Assembly (NCBI RefSeq): GCF_019249215.1 | Contig: NZ_JAESDI010000002.1 | Span: 248,001 to 312,000, forward strand | Origin: Alteromonas lipotrueae | GTDB lineage: Bacteria; Pseudomonadota; Gammaproteobacteria; Enterobacterales; Alteromonadaceae | Direction of reading: 5' to 3' | Length of the DNA stretch: 64,000 nt | Part shown: piece after piece, positions 18,488-27,218 of the stretch | Numbering within the stretch: position 1 is the first letter of the stretch | How the letters are laid out: each line of letters opens with the position of its first letter | The notes under the pieces: generated by a model | Seen by the model: the letters and a program-made list of their open reading frames with translations, nothing else | The model's database searches: none | What the model was told of the DNA's origin: nothing | Program-made: the position numbers and the translations under genes

Positions 18488-20029
18488 ATGACGCCGGTAA
18501 ATAGTGTTGTTATTGTGGGCGGAGGCACAGCGGGTTGGCTTACTGCTGGTCTGCTGGCTGCTACCCACTCTAAACAAGGCTCCACCGGCGCACGTTTGTC
18601 TGTAAAGGTTATTGAATCTGATTCGATTCATCCTATTGGTGTGGGTGAAGGCACTTGGCCTACTATGCGCAGCACCCTAGCTAAAATAGGAATTGAAGAA
18701 GCTGCACTCGTCCAACAGGCGAGTGCGACCTTTAAACAGGCGAGTAAGTTTGTTCACTGGCACACTGAAGGGGAACGCACTGGATACTACCACCCCTTTA
18801 GCGCGCCCCAAGGCTCGGCTACTGTAGATATAACCCCTTACTGGTTGTGTAACACTGCATTACACGAATATGCCTCAGATGTGTGTTTTCAACCTAGCCT
18901 GTGTGAACATGGCCTAGCACCCAAATTAACGGCCCATTCAAAACAAAATTTCAGTGCTAATTATGGCTATCATCTTGATGCCGGTAAATTCATTAGCGTA
19001 TTGCGTGAACATTGTAAGAAAGAGTTGGGCGTCGAACATATTATTGATGATGTCACCGATGTTGCTACTGATGACGCTGGCATAAAGCACGTCGTCACAA
19101 AAAATAATGACCATATTCGCGGTGATATTTTTGTTGATTGCACGGGTTTTAGTGCACATCTTATCGAAAAAGCACTAGATGTTCCCATGGAAGATGCATC
19201 CTCTGTATTGTTTTCAGATTCAGCTTTAGTGCATCAAATTGCATATTCTGATGAACATCAGCCTATTGCTTGTCACACCCTTTCTACCGCGCAAAAAGCA
19301 GGTTGGATATGGGACATTGGTTTGCAAAATCGTCGGGGCACCGGTTACGTTTATTCGTCAAAATTTCAATCAGACGACGAGGCAACTCAAACGTTTACGG
19401 CTTATCTAAAATCGATAAATCCCGACGAAGAGTTACCTTCTACTTTTAGAAAAATTAATTATAAAACTGGCTATAGAAAACGTTTCTGGGAAAAAAATTG
19501 CGTAGCTATAGGTTTATCTAGTGGCTTCTTAGAACCCCTTGAGGCCTCATCACTGATGTTAATTGAGCAAAGCGCAATTCAACTTGCAGAGCAATTACCC
19601 CCCTATACACAGGTGATGCCCCACGTGGCGAACCGCTTTAATGAAGCGCTAGCTTATAAGTGGCAAAGCACTATAGCGTTTTTAAAACTGCACTATGTAC
19701 TTAGTAATCGTAACGAGGATTTTTGGTTAGCAAACAGAGCACCACAGAGCATTCCACAACGGCTAGCATCTTTGCTTGAAGAGTGGCAATACCGCCCTAT
19801 TCTCGATAGCGACTTTACTGATAGAGATGAAGTATTTAGCGCACAAAGCTATCGCTATATACTTTATGGAATGTCACATAAAACCGACTTGAGCCAATAT
19901 GTGCGTTCAATGAGCCAATACGACGGTGCCGATAAACATTTGCAACTGAATAAAGCCCTAATCGCTCAATTGATAGCGCGCCTTCCTTCTCATCGTGGAT
20001 TAATTGATACAATGCTTAATAAGTATTAA
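18488..20029 (+). CDS. Tryptophan-halogenase-like flavoprotein of a sugar-utilisation cluster
   Basis: A 513-aa protein of the flavin-dependent tryptophan halogenase family (PF04820 type). The FAD motif GGGTAGW is at 11-17 and IGVGEGTWPTM at 50-60. The halogenase lysine appears conserved: FKQASKFVHW, K83. The segment SGFLEPLEASS (345-355) matches the conserved catalytic-glutamate region, but the residues after the glutamate differ from the EST(G) pattern I recall for PrnA. The diagnostic WxWxIP motif is present only as WIWDIG (273-278), with Pro replaced by Gly. Such proteins are found with TonB receptors, SapC-like proteins and sugar enzymes in marine bacteria; their reaction there is unknown. 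A true halogenase role is unproven. Confidence 0.8.
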   Translation: MTPVNSVVIVGGGTAGWLTAGLLAATHSKQGSTGARLSVKVIESDSIHPIGVGEGTWPTMRSTLAKIGIEEAALVQQASATFKQASKFVHWHTEGERTGYYHPFSAPQGSATVDITPYWLCNTALHEYASDVCFQPSLCEHGLAPKLTAHSKQNFSANYGYHLDAGKFISVLREHCKKELGVEHIIDDVTDVATDDAGIKHVVTKNNDHIRGDIFVDCTGFSAHLIEKALDVPMEDASSVLFSDSALVHQIAYSDEHQPIACHTLSTAQKAGWIWDIGLQNRRGTGYVYSSKFQSDDEATQTFTAYLKSINPDEELPSTFRKINYKTGYRKRFWEKNCVAIGLSSGFLEPLEASSLMLIEQSAIQLAEQLPPYTQVMPHVANRFNEALAYKWQSTIAFLKLHYVLSNRNEDFWLANRAPQSIPQRLASLLEEWQYRPILDSDFTDRDEVFSAQSYRYILYGMSHKTDLSQYVRSMSQYDGADKHLQLNKALIAQLIARLPSHRGLIDTMLNKY

Positions 20030-20065
20030 GCCTAATACACCTTAATTTAACCATCAGGTATTGTT

Positions 20066-20809
20066 ATGTCGTCATATACGCCGTTAGATAACCAAGCACA
20101 TCGCAACCTTTGTATAAAGGCAGATAAAAGGTTTAGCCACAGCGCCGAGTTTAATTTAGTGTCCTTAGGCTTCAATGAGATTGCCAGTATTAGCGGCTGT
20201 ATGCCTATAGTGGTTACTGCAAATGACGCAAACCATTCTCATACGTTAGCGGCTGTGGTTGGCTGGCCCGAGTTTGGTAACGTATATTGTAGCGACACTG
20301 AATGGATGGGTCATGCCGTGCCGCTGAGCATCCAAAGCTACCCATTCAATTACGCTGTTGAACAAGACAAACTCACCGTATTGTTTGATGAAGACAGCCC
20401 TTTGATTTCTAACAATAGTAGCGAAGGTGCCAGTGCTTTATTTGCATCAGATGGCTCCCCATCTGCAAGTCTTAAACAGTATCAAAGTATGCTATCTAAC
20501 TTAGCGAGCGGCTCTCAACAAGCAAGTGCTTTTATTCAGGCTTTAACCGACCTTGAGTTGCTATCTAATCTATCAATCACCTTACATTTTGAAAATGGCG
20601 AACCCCGTGAAAGCACAGGGCTTATGACTATTAATGAAGATAAGCTAGTGCAGCTAAACGCAGATATTATTCACCAATTGCATACCCAAGGGTTACTGGT
20701 AGCAATAAATGCCATGATGCTTTCACTTAGGCAATACAACCGCTTGGTACAACTCACTAAAAATGCGAACAACCCTGTGGTTAAAATCGGGCTAAAAACT
20801 ACCAACTAA
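20066..20809 (+). CDS. SapC-like protein
   Basis: A 247-aa protein whose N-terminal part (HRNLCIKADKRFSHSAEFNLVSLGFNEIA) and following MPIVVTAND segment match the SapC family (PF07277 type), named after a Campylobacter S-layer-linked gene but of unknown function. No signal peptide or membrane helix is seen, so it is probably cytoplasmic. In marine gammaproteobacteria SapC-like genes accompany halogenase-like proteins and TonB receptors in polysaccharide loci, as here. It follows the halogenase-like gene by 36 nt on the same strand, which suggests a shared transcript and function. Confidence 0.75.
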   Translation: MSSYTPLDNQAHRNLCIKADKRFSHSAEFNLVSLGFNEIASISGCMPIVVTANDANHSHTLAAVVGWPEFGNVYCSDTEWMGHAVPLSIQSYPFNYAVEQDKLTVLFDEDSPLISNNSSEGASALFASDGSPSASLKQYQSMLSNLASGSQQASAFIQALTDLELLSNLSITLHFENGEPRESTGLMTINEDKLVQLNADIIHQLHTQGLLVAINAMMLSLRQYNRLVQLTKNANNPVVKIGLKTTN

Positions 20810-20851
20810 TTATTGGTGGAGAAGTAACGAGCATGGTATTTTACACGCAAT

Positions 20852-20866
20852 GTAAACGTTTTACCC
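20852..20866. promoter_or_regulatory. LacI-type operator core upstream of alpha-galactosidase
   Basis: GTAAACGTTTTACCC lies about 100 bp upstream of the alpha-galactosidase start and shares the AAACGTTT core with the sites at 14037 and 42567. The two halves are slightly offset (one extra T on the right). A galactose-responsive LacI/GalR-type regulator, such as the one encoded at 43977, is the likely ligand; this is inference. Confidence 0.5.
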
Positions 20867-20965
20867 AATTTAGATAAACGTCTTATTCCGCATCTTTTCT
20901 ATGTTATACATGCGATATAAATGGGTGTGCGGTATTCAATCATATTTAAAACCTGAGAGGTTAAC

Positions 20966-23110
20966 ATGTCATCACTCACGGCTTTTGTCCGCTTAGACAA
21001 CGCAAAAACGACTTTAATTTTCGACTGCCAAGGGCGCATGCCTACTCTGATTTACTATGGCCAGCAGTTGAACAATGCAACAACGACAGACATGTTAGCG
21101 CTGCTTAACTCTCGCCAAGAAGCGAAATGTGCGCCGGTTATCGAGCCACCTATCTCATTAGTTCCCACCCATGGTGAAGGTGTTACCGGTTCACCTGGTT
21201 TAGAAATTTCAGGGGATGCAGATCAATGGTCGGCAGGATTTACCTTGTCGGATATTGAGCAAACCGATACCAGCTTAACGTTTACTGCGGTTGATGCCGA
21301 CAGACAAATGCAGTTAGTTACACGGGTTGTATTAGATGCTGAAACAACCGTGGCCACATTTACCTCAAGTATCGAAAACCAAGGTGAAAGCACTTTACAG
21401 CTAAATTACTTAAACGCTGCCAGCCTTGCCTTACCAACGACCATGAGCAAGATTAAAAGCTTTGAAGGAAGATGGTCTAATGAATTCCAAACTGCCGACC
21501 ATGACTTGTTCTTCGGTAGTTATGTACGTGAAAACCGCCGCGGCAAAACTTCTCATGATACTTTCCCAGGCTTAATCGCGTTTGCTAATGGAACCGGTGA
21601 GCTAGTTGGTGAGTGTTTCGGCTTCCATTTAGGTGCTTCAGCTAACCATAAATTCCGTGCGGAAATGATGGCTGATGGCAGAAGCTACGTTCAATTTGGC
21701 GAGCTATTATTTCCTGGTGAAGTAACGCTTGATGCAGGTGAAAGTTATACGTCACCCGTGCTTTATGCCGGGTTTGGCGACGCTGGTTTTTCATCCCTTT
21801 CCCAGCAGTTTCATAATTTTATTCGAAGCAATGTGTTAACCCACAGCGCTGATATCACCAGTGCACAGCACAAGCCCCGCCCAGTGCACTACAACACATG
21901 GGAAGGCATTTATTTCGACCATGATGAAGCCACGCTTAAAGCCCTTGCTGACAAAGTAGCCCCCTTAGGGATAGAGCGCTTTGTACTAGATGACGGCTGG
22001 TTTAAGGGCCGAAGAAATGACAAAGCTGGCTTAGGCGACTGGACAGTAGATGAAGCTATCTACCCAGAAGGGCTAGATGGGCTTATCGACCACGTTACCG
22101 ATAAAGGCATGGAATTCGGCATATGGTTTGAACCTGAAATGGTTAACCCAGATAGCGATTTGTACCGCGCACATCCTGAATGGGCGTTGCACACCAAGAA
22201 TAACCCCCATGTACCCTTTCGCAATCAGTACGTACTTGATTTAACCAACCCTGAAGTGGTTGAGTACCTGTACAAGGTGATTACCGACGTACTGAGCACT
22301 TACCCTAAAATTAGTTACATTAAGTGGGACATGAACCGCGATGTAAATCATCCTGGCAACCTACAAGGCAAACCAGCTATGCATGGCCAAATGGCGGCTT
22401 TGTATACGTTAATCGATCGCGTTAAAGCGGCACATCCGGGTATTGAAATTGAAAGCTGTTGTTCAGGCGGGGGCCGTGTGGACTTAGGTATATTACCTCA
22501 CACCGACCGTTTTTGGACGTCAGACTCTAACGACGCGTTAGACCGCTTGTACATACAGCGCGGCTTCTCTTACTTCTTCCCTTCTGAAGTGATGGGCGCA
22601 CACGTAGGCCCTCGCGATTGCCATATTACTGGCCGTAATTTACCGATTGAGATCCGCTCTGCGGTATCGATGTTTGGCCACATGGGTATTGAGATGGACC
22701 CCCGTGAGCTTACTGAGCATGAACAAGACACCCTGAAATCGGCCATTTCACTGTATAAAAAGTATCGTCATATTACCCACGGTGGCGATTTATACCGCAT
22801 GGATGATGATGGCCTTAACGTGAAGTTTGGTTATGTATCAAAAGACAAAGCCGAGGGAATTTTTGCCTACAATAGTGTGAAAGAAACAGGGCGTACTACA
22901 CCATCTCGTTTCTATTTTGCCGGGCTTGATGCCGATAAGTCCTATACCCTTGAACGGGTTTGGCCGGGTACATTGAAAGAGTACTCACCGTCTATTTTGC
23001 AAAAAACAGACGGGCAAGTATTTAGCGGTGAAGCGTTAATGAAATACGGTATGCAAATGCCGGTTTTATTCCCGCAAACTTCGCTGATTTACACCGTTAA
23101 AGCCGTCTAA
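20966..23110 (+). CDS. Alpha-galactosidase, GH36 family
   Basis: A 714-aa GH36 alpha-galactosidase, hydrolysing terminal alpha-1,6-galactosyl units of melibiose, raffinose-type sugars or galactomannan fragments. An N-terminal beta-sandwich (about 1-290) is followed by the catalytic barrel (about 300-620) and a C-terminal beta domain. The nucleophile is D455 in YIKWDMNRD and the general acid/base D520 in FWTSDSND; FVLDDGWFKGRR (339-350) is the usual substrate-site segment. There is no signal peptide, so the enzyme is cytosolic and the sugar must be imported intact. The start ATG has GAGAGG 5 nt upstream. Released galactose would feed the Leloir genes at 40-43 kb. Confidence 0.95.
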   Translation: MSSLTAFVRLDNAKTTLIFDCQGRMPTLIYYGQQLNNATTTDMLALLNSRQEAKCAPVIEPPISLVPTHGEGVTGSPGLEISGDADQWSAGFTLSDIEQTDTSLTFTAVDADRQMQLVTRVVLDAETTVATFTSSIENQGESTLQLNYLNAASLALPTTMSKIKSFEGRWSNEFQTADHDLFFGSYVRENRRGKTSHDTFPGLIAFANGTGELVGECFGFHLGASANHKFRAEMMADGRSYVQFGELLFPGEVTLDAGESYTSPVLYAGFGDAGFSSLSQQFHNFIRSNVLTHSADITSAQHKPRPVHYNTWEGIYFDHDEATLKALADKVAPLGIERFVLDDGWFKGRRNDKAGLGDWTVDEAIYPEGLDGLIDHVTDKGMEFGIWFEPEMVNPDSDLYRAHPEWALHTKNNPHVPFRNQYVLDLTNPEVVEYLYKVITDVLSTYPKISYIKWDMNRDVNHPGNLQGKPAMHGQMAALYTLIDRVKAAHPGIEIESCCSGGGRVDLGILPHTDRFWTSDSNDALDRLYIQRGFSYFFPSEVMGAHVGPRDCHITGRNLPIEIRSAVSMFGHMGIEMDPRELTEHEQDTLKSAISLYKKYRHITHGGDLYRMDDDGLNVKFGYVSKDKAEGIFAYNSVKETGRTTPSRFYFAGLDADKSYTLERVWPGTLKEYSPSILQKTDGQVFSGEALMKYGMQMPVLFPQTSLIYTVKAV

Positions 23111-23202
23111 ACCATAGTAAAAACTTGAATACTTATTAGCTTTGGCCTAATAAAATATTTGGTTTAATAAGTGCTAATCGAATAGGCGATGATTGAGAAA
23201 AG

Positions 23203-23230
23203 AAAGCGAACCACTAGGTTCGCTTTTTTA
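23203..23230. terminator. Bidirectional terminator between alpha-galactosidase and the TPR gene
   Basis: AAAGCGAACC (23203-23212) pairs with GGTTCGCTTT (23217-23226) around a 4-nt loop, with T-runs on the plus strand. The two genes converge here, and the hairpin includes the stop codon of the minus-strand TPR gene. Confidence 0.85.
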
Positions 23231-24329
23231 TTTGTTTTTTGAGGCTTTTCATTATTTTTGCCAAACGTTTATCACCGTCTTTTGTCACTTTCTCAAGGGT
23301 GCTAGATGCCATTGAAACATCATCAGCATTTAGGAACAGCTCGGCTAAACGTAAGTTAGCCCAATTCTTACTTGGCAACTGATGAGTATCAATATCTGTC
23401 GCCTCTAATTCAGCCAAGTAGTAGTTAAGCGCATCAATTCCCGACTTAGTATATTGGCTGGTTTCTACTGCCACCCAACCTATACGATAAGTGCCATATA
23501 GTTGGGTAAACTTACTTTCAGAATACGTGTTCCATGCTTGTTCATCTGCTTTGTGAGCTTTAACTACGTTAGTGTTTAATAGAGGGGTTAGCGCTGCTAT
23601 CGCGTCATCGTATTGTTCACCATCTATATGCAATCGACCAAGCTCAAAACGTGCCCGAACTTCGAATTCAGGCTTTTCGCTAAGCTCAATTAACATTGCT
23701 TTTGCTTCAGCAGCTTTATCGTCTGCGGCATAAATTGTTGCTGTCGCAAATTTGCCTTCTAGTGCATCCATTTGCGTAATTTTATCAGCAAGCTTTTTAG
23801 CTTCATCTATATCGCCACCAGCGATAGACGGCGCTATTATGTAAAATTGCATTAACGCCTGATAAACCTCAATTTCATCTGGCGCCACTTCTATCGCTTT
23901 TTGTAGGCTCGCTTTGGCTTTTTTGGCATAACCTAGGGCGGAAAAAACACTATCCATTGCTTGTGCCCCCATCACGTTAGCCTGCATATGGTAAGCGCGG
24001 TAATTGTCTTTATGGTCGTCAACAAATTGAGCCGCCATATCCTCAGCATCATCTAAATCTGTATTCATTAACGCCGAAATTAACACGTTATATTGCTTCG
24101 GGGTCTTTGATGGTATGGGCTCAAGTGCGTTCACTATACTTTCATAATCCTGCGCTTGAAACATAGCGTCTAATACGTCGTCAGAAGGTAATGCGCTAGC
24201 GTTCGCAAATGACACAAAGAATGATAAACACAGCAAAGCGGCTATATTTGTACCCTTAAACGCAGTAATAGCAGGCAGACACAAACAATGGAGAACAGTT
24301 AATTTGTTTTGATTTCGCTGGAGGAACAT
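23214..24329 (-). CDS. Exported TPR-repeat protein of unknown function
   Basis: A 371-aa protein with a long N-terminal region ending in a hydrophobic signal segment (about 28-46, IAALLCLSFFVSFANASA), so it is probably periplasmic. The rest is almost wholly helical with several TPR-like repeats (for example AKASLQKAIEVAPDEIEVYQAL and EVRARFELGRLHIDGEQYDD). No catalytic motif is visible. The start ATG at 24329 has only a modest AAGG site, and the signal begins unusually late, so translation may start further in. The gene stands alone. I cannot assign a function; TPR proteins commonly act as scaffolds. Confidence 0.7.
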   Translation of the reverse strand: MFLQRNQNKLTVLHCLCLPAITAFKGTNIAALLCLSFFVSFANASALPSDDVLDAMFQAQDYESIVNALEPIPSKTPKQYNVLISALMNTDLDDAEDMAAQFVDDHKDNYRAYHMQANVMGAQAMDSVFSALGYAKKAKASLQKAIEVAPDEIEVYQALMQFYIIAPSIAGGDIDEAKKLADKITQMDALEGKFATATIYAADDKAAEAKAMLIELSEKPEFEVRARFELGRLHIDGEQYDDAIAALTPLLNTNVVKAHKADEQAWNTYSESKFTQLYGTYRIGWVAVETSQYTKSGIDALNYYLAELEATDIDTHQLPSKNWANLRLAELFLNADDVSMASSTLEKVTKDGDKRLAKIMKSLKKQIKKRT

Positions 24330-24465
24330 TCCTTTGCCTTAAATGAATAAGCGTGAAGTAGTAAATTAGCATGCTTAATACGACTTCTCGAACTGAATAA
24401 GTAACAAAGCATGTCTTGCCAGAATGAACCGTTTGCCTATGGGTATGACACAACGCGAAACAAAA

Positions 24466-24490
24466 AAAGGCCTAACACGGTTAGGCCTTT
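24466..24490 (-). terminator. Terminator of the esterase gene
   Basis: AAAGGCCTAA (24466-24475) pairs with TTAGGCCTTT (24481-24490) around a 5-nt loop; read on the minus strand it ends in seven Ts, 40 nt after the stop of the esterase gene. Confidence 0.88.
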
Positions 24491-24529
24491 ACGGTATTTT
24501 TTCATCATTGGAGATAGTAAAGGTGACGC

Positions 24530-25807
24530 CTATTTCTTAGGTTTACTTTCCATTATTAAACCTAACGCATAACGATTGTCGAAGCCCTTCCAGACTTCTG
24601 GCACTTTTCCTTCTACAGCAACTTGCCCACTATCGCCCTCAACATTTAAATAGGCACAAAAATCAGCTTTTCCTTTCACATGGCATTCCATCATAGCCAA
24701 TGCAAAGTGTTCGTTTATGTCATTCATGGTTTCTGAACGCCACGCTGGCTCTAAATAATGACCAATATCGAATTCGTTTCCAAATGCTTCTTTAGGGGCC
24801 GGATGGGGAGCAATATTGTGTCTGGCATTTTGGAACGTCAGTAGTTTACTGTTTTCGTTTCCTGTATTTTCAAATAGCCACTTAATACCTTGGTAACCAG
24901 AAATATCATCATGATCGCCAGAAACGTATAGCATGGGAACACGAACATTGTTTAGTGCGTCTTCTGAAAACACTTTATGTTGACCGCCCCAAGGCGCTAA
25001 CGCCATCGCCGCTTTCCAACGCGTATCTACGCTTTCAGCGTCAGCATTGCCACCGGCACAAGTATTAAGTACATTTTGTAGCGCACTGATCACCGCCGGA
25101 TCTGCTACCCCAGTAAAGCTAGCAGTAGCTTCTGCTCCAAAGTTATAACAGCCGCCAACAGTATTAACCGCCCCAAACCCCCCCATAGAATAGCCAATGA
25201 GCCCAGCGTTTTGGGTGTCGGCTACACCGCTAAATAGCGCATGTTCACTCACCGCATTCAACGTTAACACTTGATCTCTCGAACGGTTCAATAAGGTACT
25301 AGGGAAGCCAGCATAAGGGGCATTGGCGAAATCTACATCTTCGTTGGTAGAGTCGGTATGATCTATCCCTGCCACAATATATCCATGAGACGCTAGGTGC
25401 TCACCAAGGTAATACATTATTGTGCGATAACCCGTATAGCCGTGCGACAACACAACAACAGGGTAACTGCCTTGCGTTTCTGCCACACTGGCATCGCGAA
25501 TAGCATCAGCTTGAATGCTAAACTCGTTACCACTACGGGTTTGATTTTCATACGTTGTGGCCGCGCCGCTATCAGTGGTGGGGTACCAAACTTCTAGTTT
25601 CAACGCTCGGTCAACAACCTGCCCTTGTAGAGTAACGACGGGCTTAGGATAGTTAACGGTTAAGGTTTTAACGCCCACGTTATAGGTACCTTTTTCACTT
25701 AGTTCAGGCGTAATATCACTAGGATAGTCTTGATAAAGCGTCTGCGCTGAATATACCGGTGTCGCGGTCAGTACTACTGTGGCACAAATTAGGGATAACG
25801 TTTTCAT
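24530..25807 (-). CDS. Secreted alpha/beta-hydrolase, PAF-acetylhydrolase/dienelactone-hydrolase type
   Basis: A 425-aa exported esterase or lipase-like enzyme. The signal peptide MKTLSLICATVVLTATPVYSA gives a periplasmic or secreted product. The nucleophile elbow is GYSMGG with S207, the likely acid D298 lies in VSGDHDD, and the histidine H330 in FQNARHN. The oxyanion segment VVLSHGYTGYR and the large insert with several cysteines (C220, C250, and two near 395-405) resemble platelet-activating-factor acetylhydrolase-like proteins (PF03403/PF12740 type). Substrate is not predictable. A sequence with a LacI-operator-like core lies 141-155 bp upstream (25948), so sugar control is possible but weakly supported. 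Confidence 0.82.
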   Translation of the reverse strand: MKTLSLICATVVLTATPVYSAQTLYQDYPSDITPELSEKGTYNVGVKTLTVNYPKPVVTLQGQVVDRALKLEVWYPTTDSGAATTYENQTRSGNEFSIQADAIRDASVAETQGSYPVVVLSHGYTGYRTIMYYLGEHLASHGYIVAGIDHTDSTNEDVDFANAPYAGFPSTLLNRSRDQVLTLNAVSEHALFSGVADTQNAGLIGYSMGGFGAVNTVGGCYNFGAEATASFTGVADPAVISALQNVLNTCAGGNADAESVDTRWKAAMALAPWGGQHKVFSEDALNNVRVPMLYVSGDHDDISGYQGIKWLFENTGNENSKLLTFQNARHNIAPHPAPKEAFGNEFDIGHYLEPAWRSETMNDINEHFALAMMECHVKGKADFCAYLNVEGDSGQVAVEGKVPEVWKGFDNRYALGLIMESKPKK

Positions 25808-25947
25808 GAATTACTAATTTTTTGTTAATTATTATGCATACCGTATATTACCTCCGTGCTCCCAACATACAAGGAGTGGCTCATTTATTAAATGAATTGT
25901 AATAAATAAGACTAGTTAATTTAATTTGCTATTTTGATAACGATAAA

Positions 25948-25962
25948 GGTAAACGTATAACC
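25948..25962. promoter_or_regulatory. Weak LacI-type operator-like palindrome
   Basis: GGTAAACGTATAACC is an imperfect palindrome related to the sites at 14037, 20852 and 42567, but the core is AAACGTAT rather than AAACGTTT. It lies in the 161-bp gap upstream of the esterase gene, just past the MFS gene stop. It may control the esterase gene or be chance. Confidence 0.3.
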
Positions 25963-25968
25963 TAAAGG

Positions 25969-27192
25969 CTATTTTTGCACGCTGAATATAGCAAAACACA
26001 TGATAAGAATGAGTGCGAGGGTTGCGCAAGATGTTACCAGCGGGACTGTTACCCCATGTACCAGTAAGGTTCCAGCGACTAGGGCGCCTATTGCACCTGC
26101 GCCTACCTTAGCAGCGGCAACCCACATATACGTCTGCGCCGCGCTATGTACAGGGGCAAACTCCGTTCGTGCCGCTAGGCTGGAAGTAAAGAATATGGCA
26201 TTGGCTACACCACATAACCAGTAGCCCGCTGCCCCAAGAACAAAAGAAGGGCTTAGGGTTGTCGCCAGTAACGCCAACATCAAAAAGCTTCCTGCTCGTT
26301 TTAACAACGTAAGTGGCTCTTTCGATAGTGGCCTAACAATGAGAATTAGCGCACCACTTAAATTTCCTACCCCGTATGCCGTGACCAGATAAGCGCCATG
26401 ATGCTCTGCGTGGTGCCAATATTCGCTAAGATAAACGGCTAACACGGGTAAGGCTGCAATACTAAATGCTGCTCCCGATGTCATCACCATCGTACGTAAC
26501 AGTGCGCTCGAGTTTTTAAACGCATAAAACACGCTTTTAAACCCTATGTCTAGTGAGGCGCCAGCTTTTGGCAGTACATGCTTTTTAGGGAAAGTTAAAA
26601 TGAGTATGCCAGCTAACAGAGGCGTGAACACCAGCACACTAACAGCAACCTTTGTTGAGAACAGCGCCGATAAAGAAGCAACAATAAATGGGCCCAATGT
26701 GTGCCCTACCCCATAGGTAATGGTGTCCCAGCTTTGCGCTTTTCTAAGAGACGTATTGCTTGCGCTAACTAAACTCGGCAATTGAGTACCCAAGCCCCCC
26801 ATAATAAACGAACTGCAAACACCACTTATCAGCAACGAAAACGCCAACAGCCAAGCAAAATGCATTTCAAAACTGAATATAGCCAATAGAAAAAAGCAGG
26901 TATAACTCAACGCCGCTGCACTAATGAGATATTTAGGCTGCGAAACCCCATCTAACCAACGCCCGTATACTGGCCCTAACAAATGAGGCAGCGTTAAGCA
27001 TGCCGCTAAAATTCCCGCTGCCTTTCCATCAAGTTCAAGGTTTCTAGCAAGCAATACGATGGCCACAATAGCGCCACCAGTTGCCGTGCGCGCGATAATG
27101 GCGGCAACAACATATTTGAGTAATGGTGAAAAACGTTCTTTATTCAACGGTGGGCTACTCTTTGGCGCTGGCCTTTGTGTTAGCGTTGGCAA
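25969..27192 (-). CDS. MFS transporter
   Basis: A 407-aa major-facilitator-superfamily permease with 12 predicted membrane helices. The loop 2-3 motif appears as GPVYGRWLDGVSQPKYL near 73-89. The frame has no early ATG: it opens with a TTG at 27192 (MPTLTQRPAPKSS) and a second TTG lies near codon 16, so the start is uncertain. It is 26 nt downstream of the DapA-family aldolase gene on the same strand, and the two probably form an operon. It may import or export the substrate or product of that enzyme. The substrate cannot be given from sequence. Confidence 0.8.
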   Translation of the reverse strand: MPTLTQRPAPKSSPPLNKERFSPLLKYVVAAIIARTATGGAIVAIVLLARNLELDGKAAGILAACLTLPHLLGPVYGRWLDGVSQPKYLISAAALSYTCFFLLAIFSFEMHFAWLLAFSLLISGVCSSFIMGGLGTQLPSLVSASNTSLRKAQSWDTITYGVGHTLGPFIVASLSALFSTKVAVSVLVFTPLLAGILILTFPKKHVLPKAGASLDIGFKSVFYAFKNSSALLRTMVMTSGAAFSIAALPVLAVYLSEYWHHAEHHGAYLVTAYGVGNLSGALILIVRPLSKEPLTLLKRAGSFLMLALLATTLSPSFVLGAAGYWLCGVANAIFFTSSLAARTEFAPVHSAAQTYMWVAAAKVGAGAIGALVAGTLLVHGVTVPLVTSCATLALILIMCFAIFSVQK

Positions 27193-27218
27193 CAGATTAG
27201 CACTGAGTCACGTGCAAC

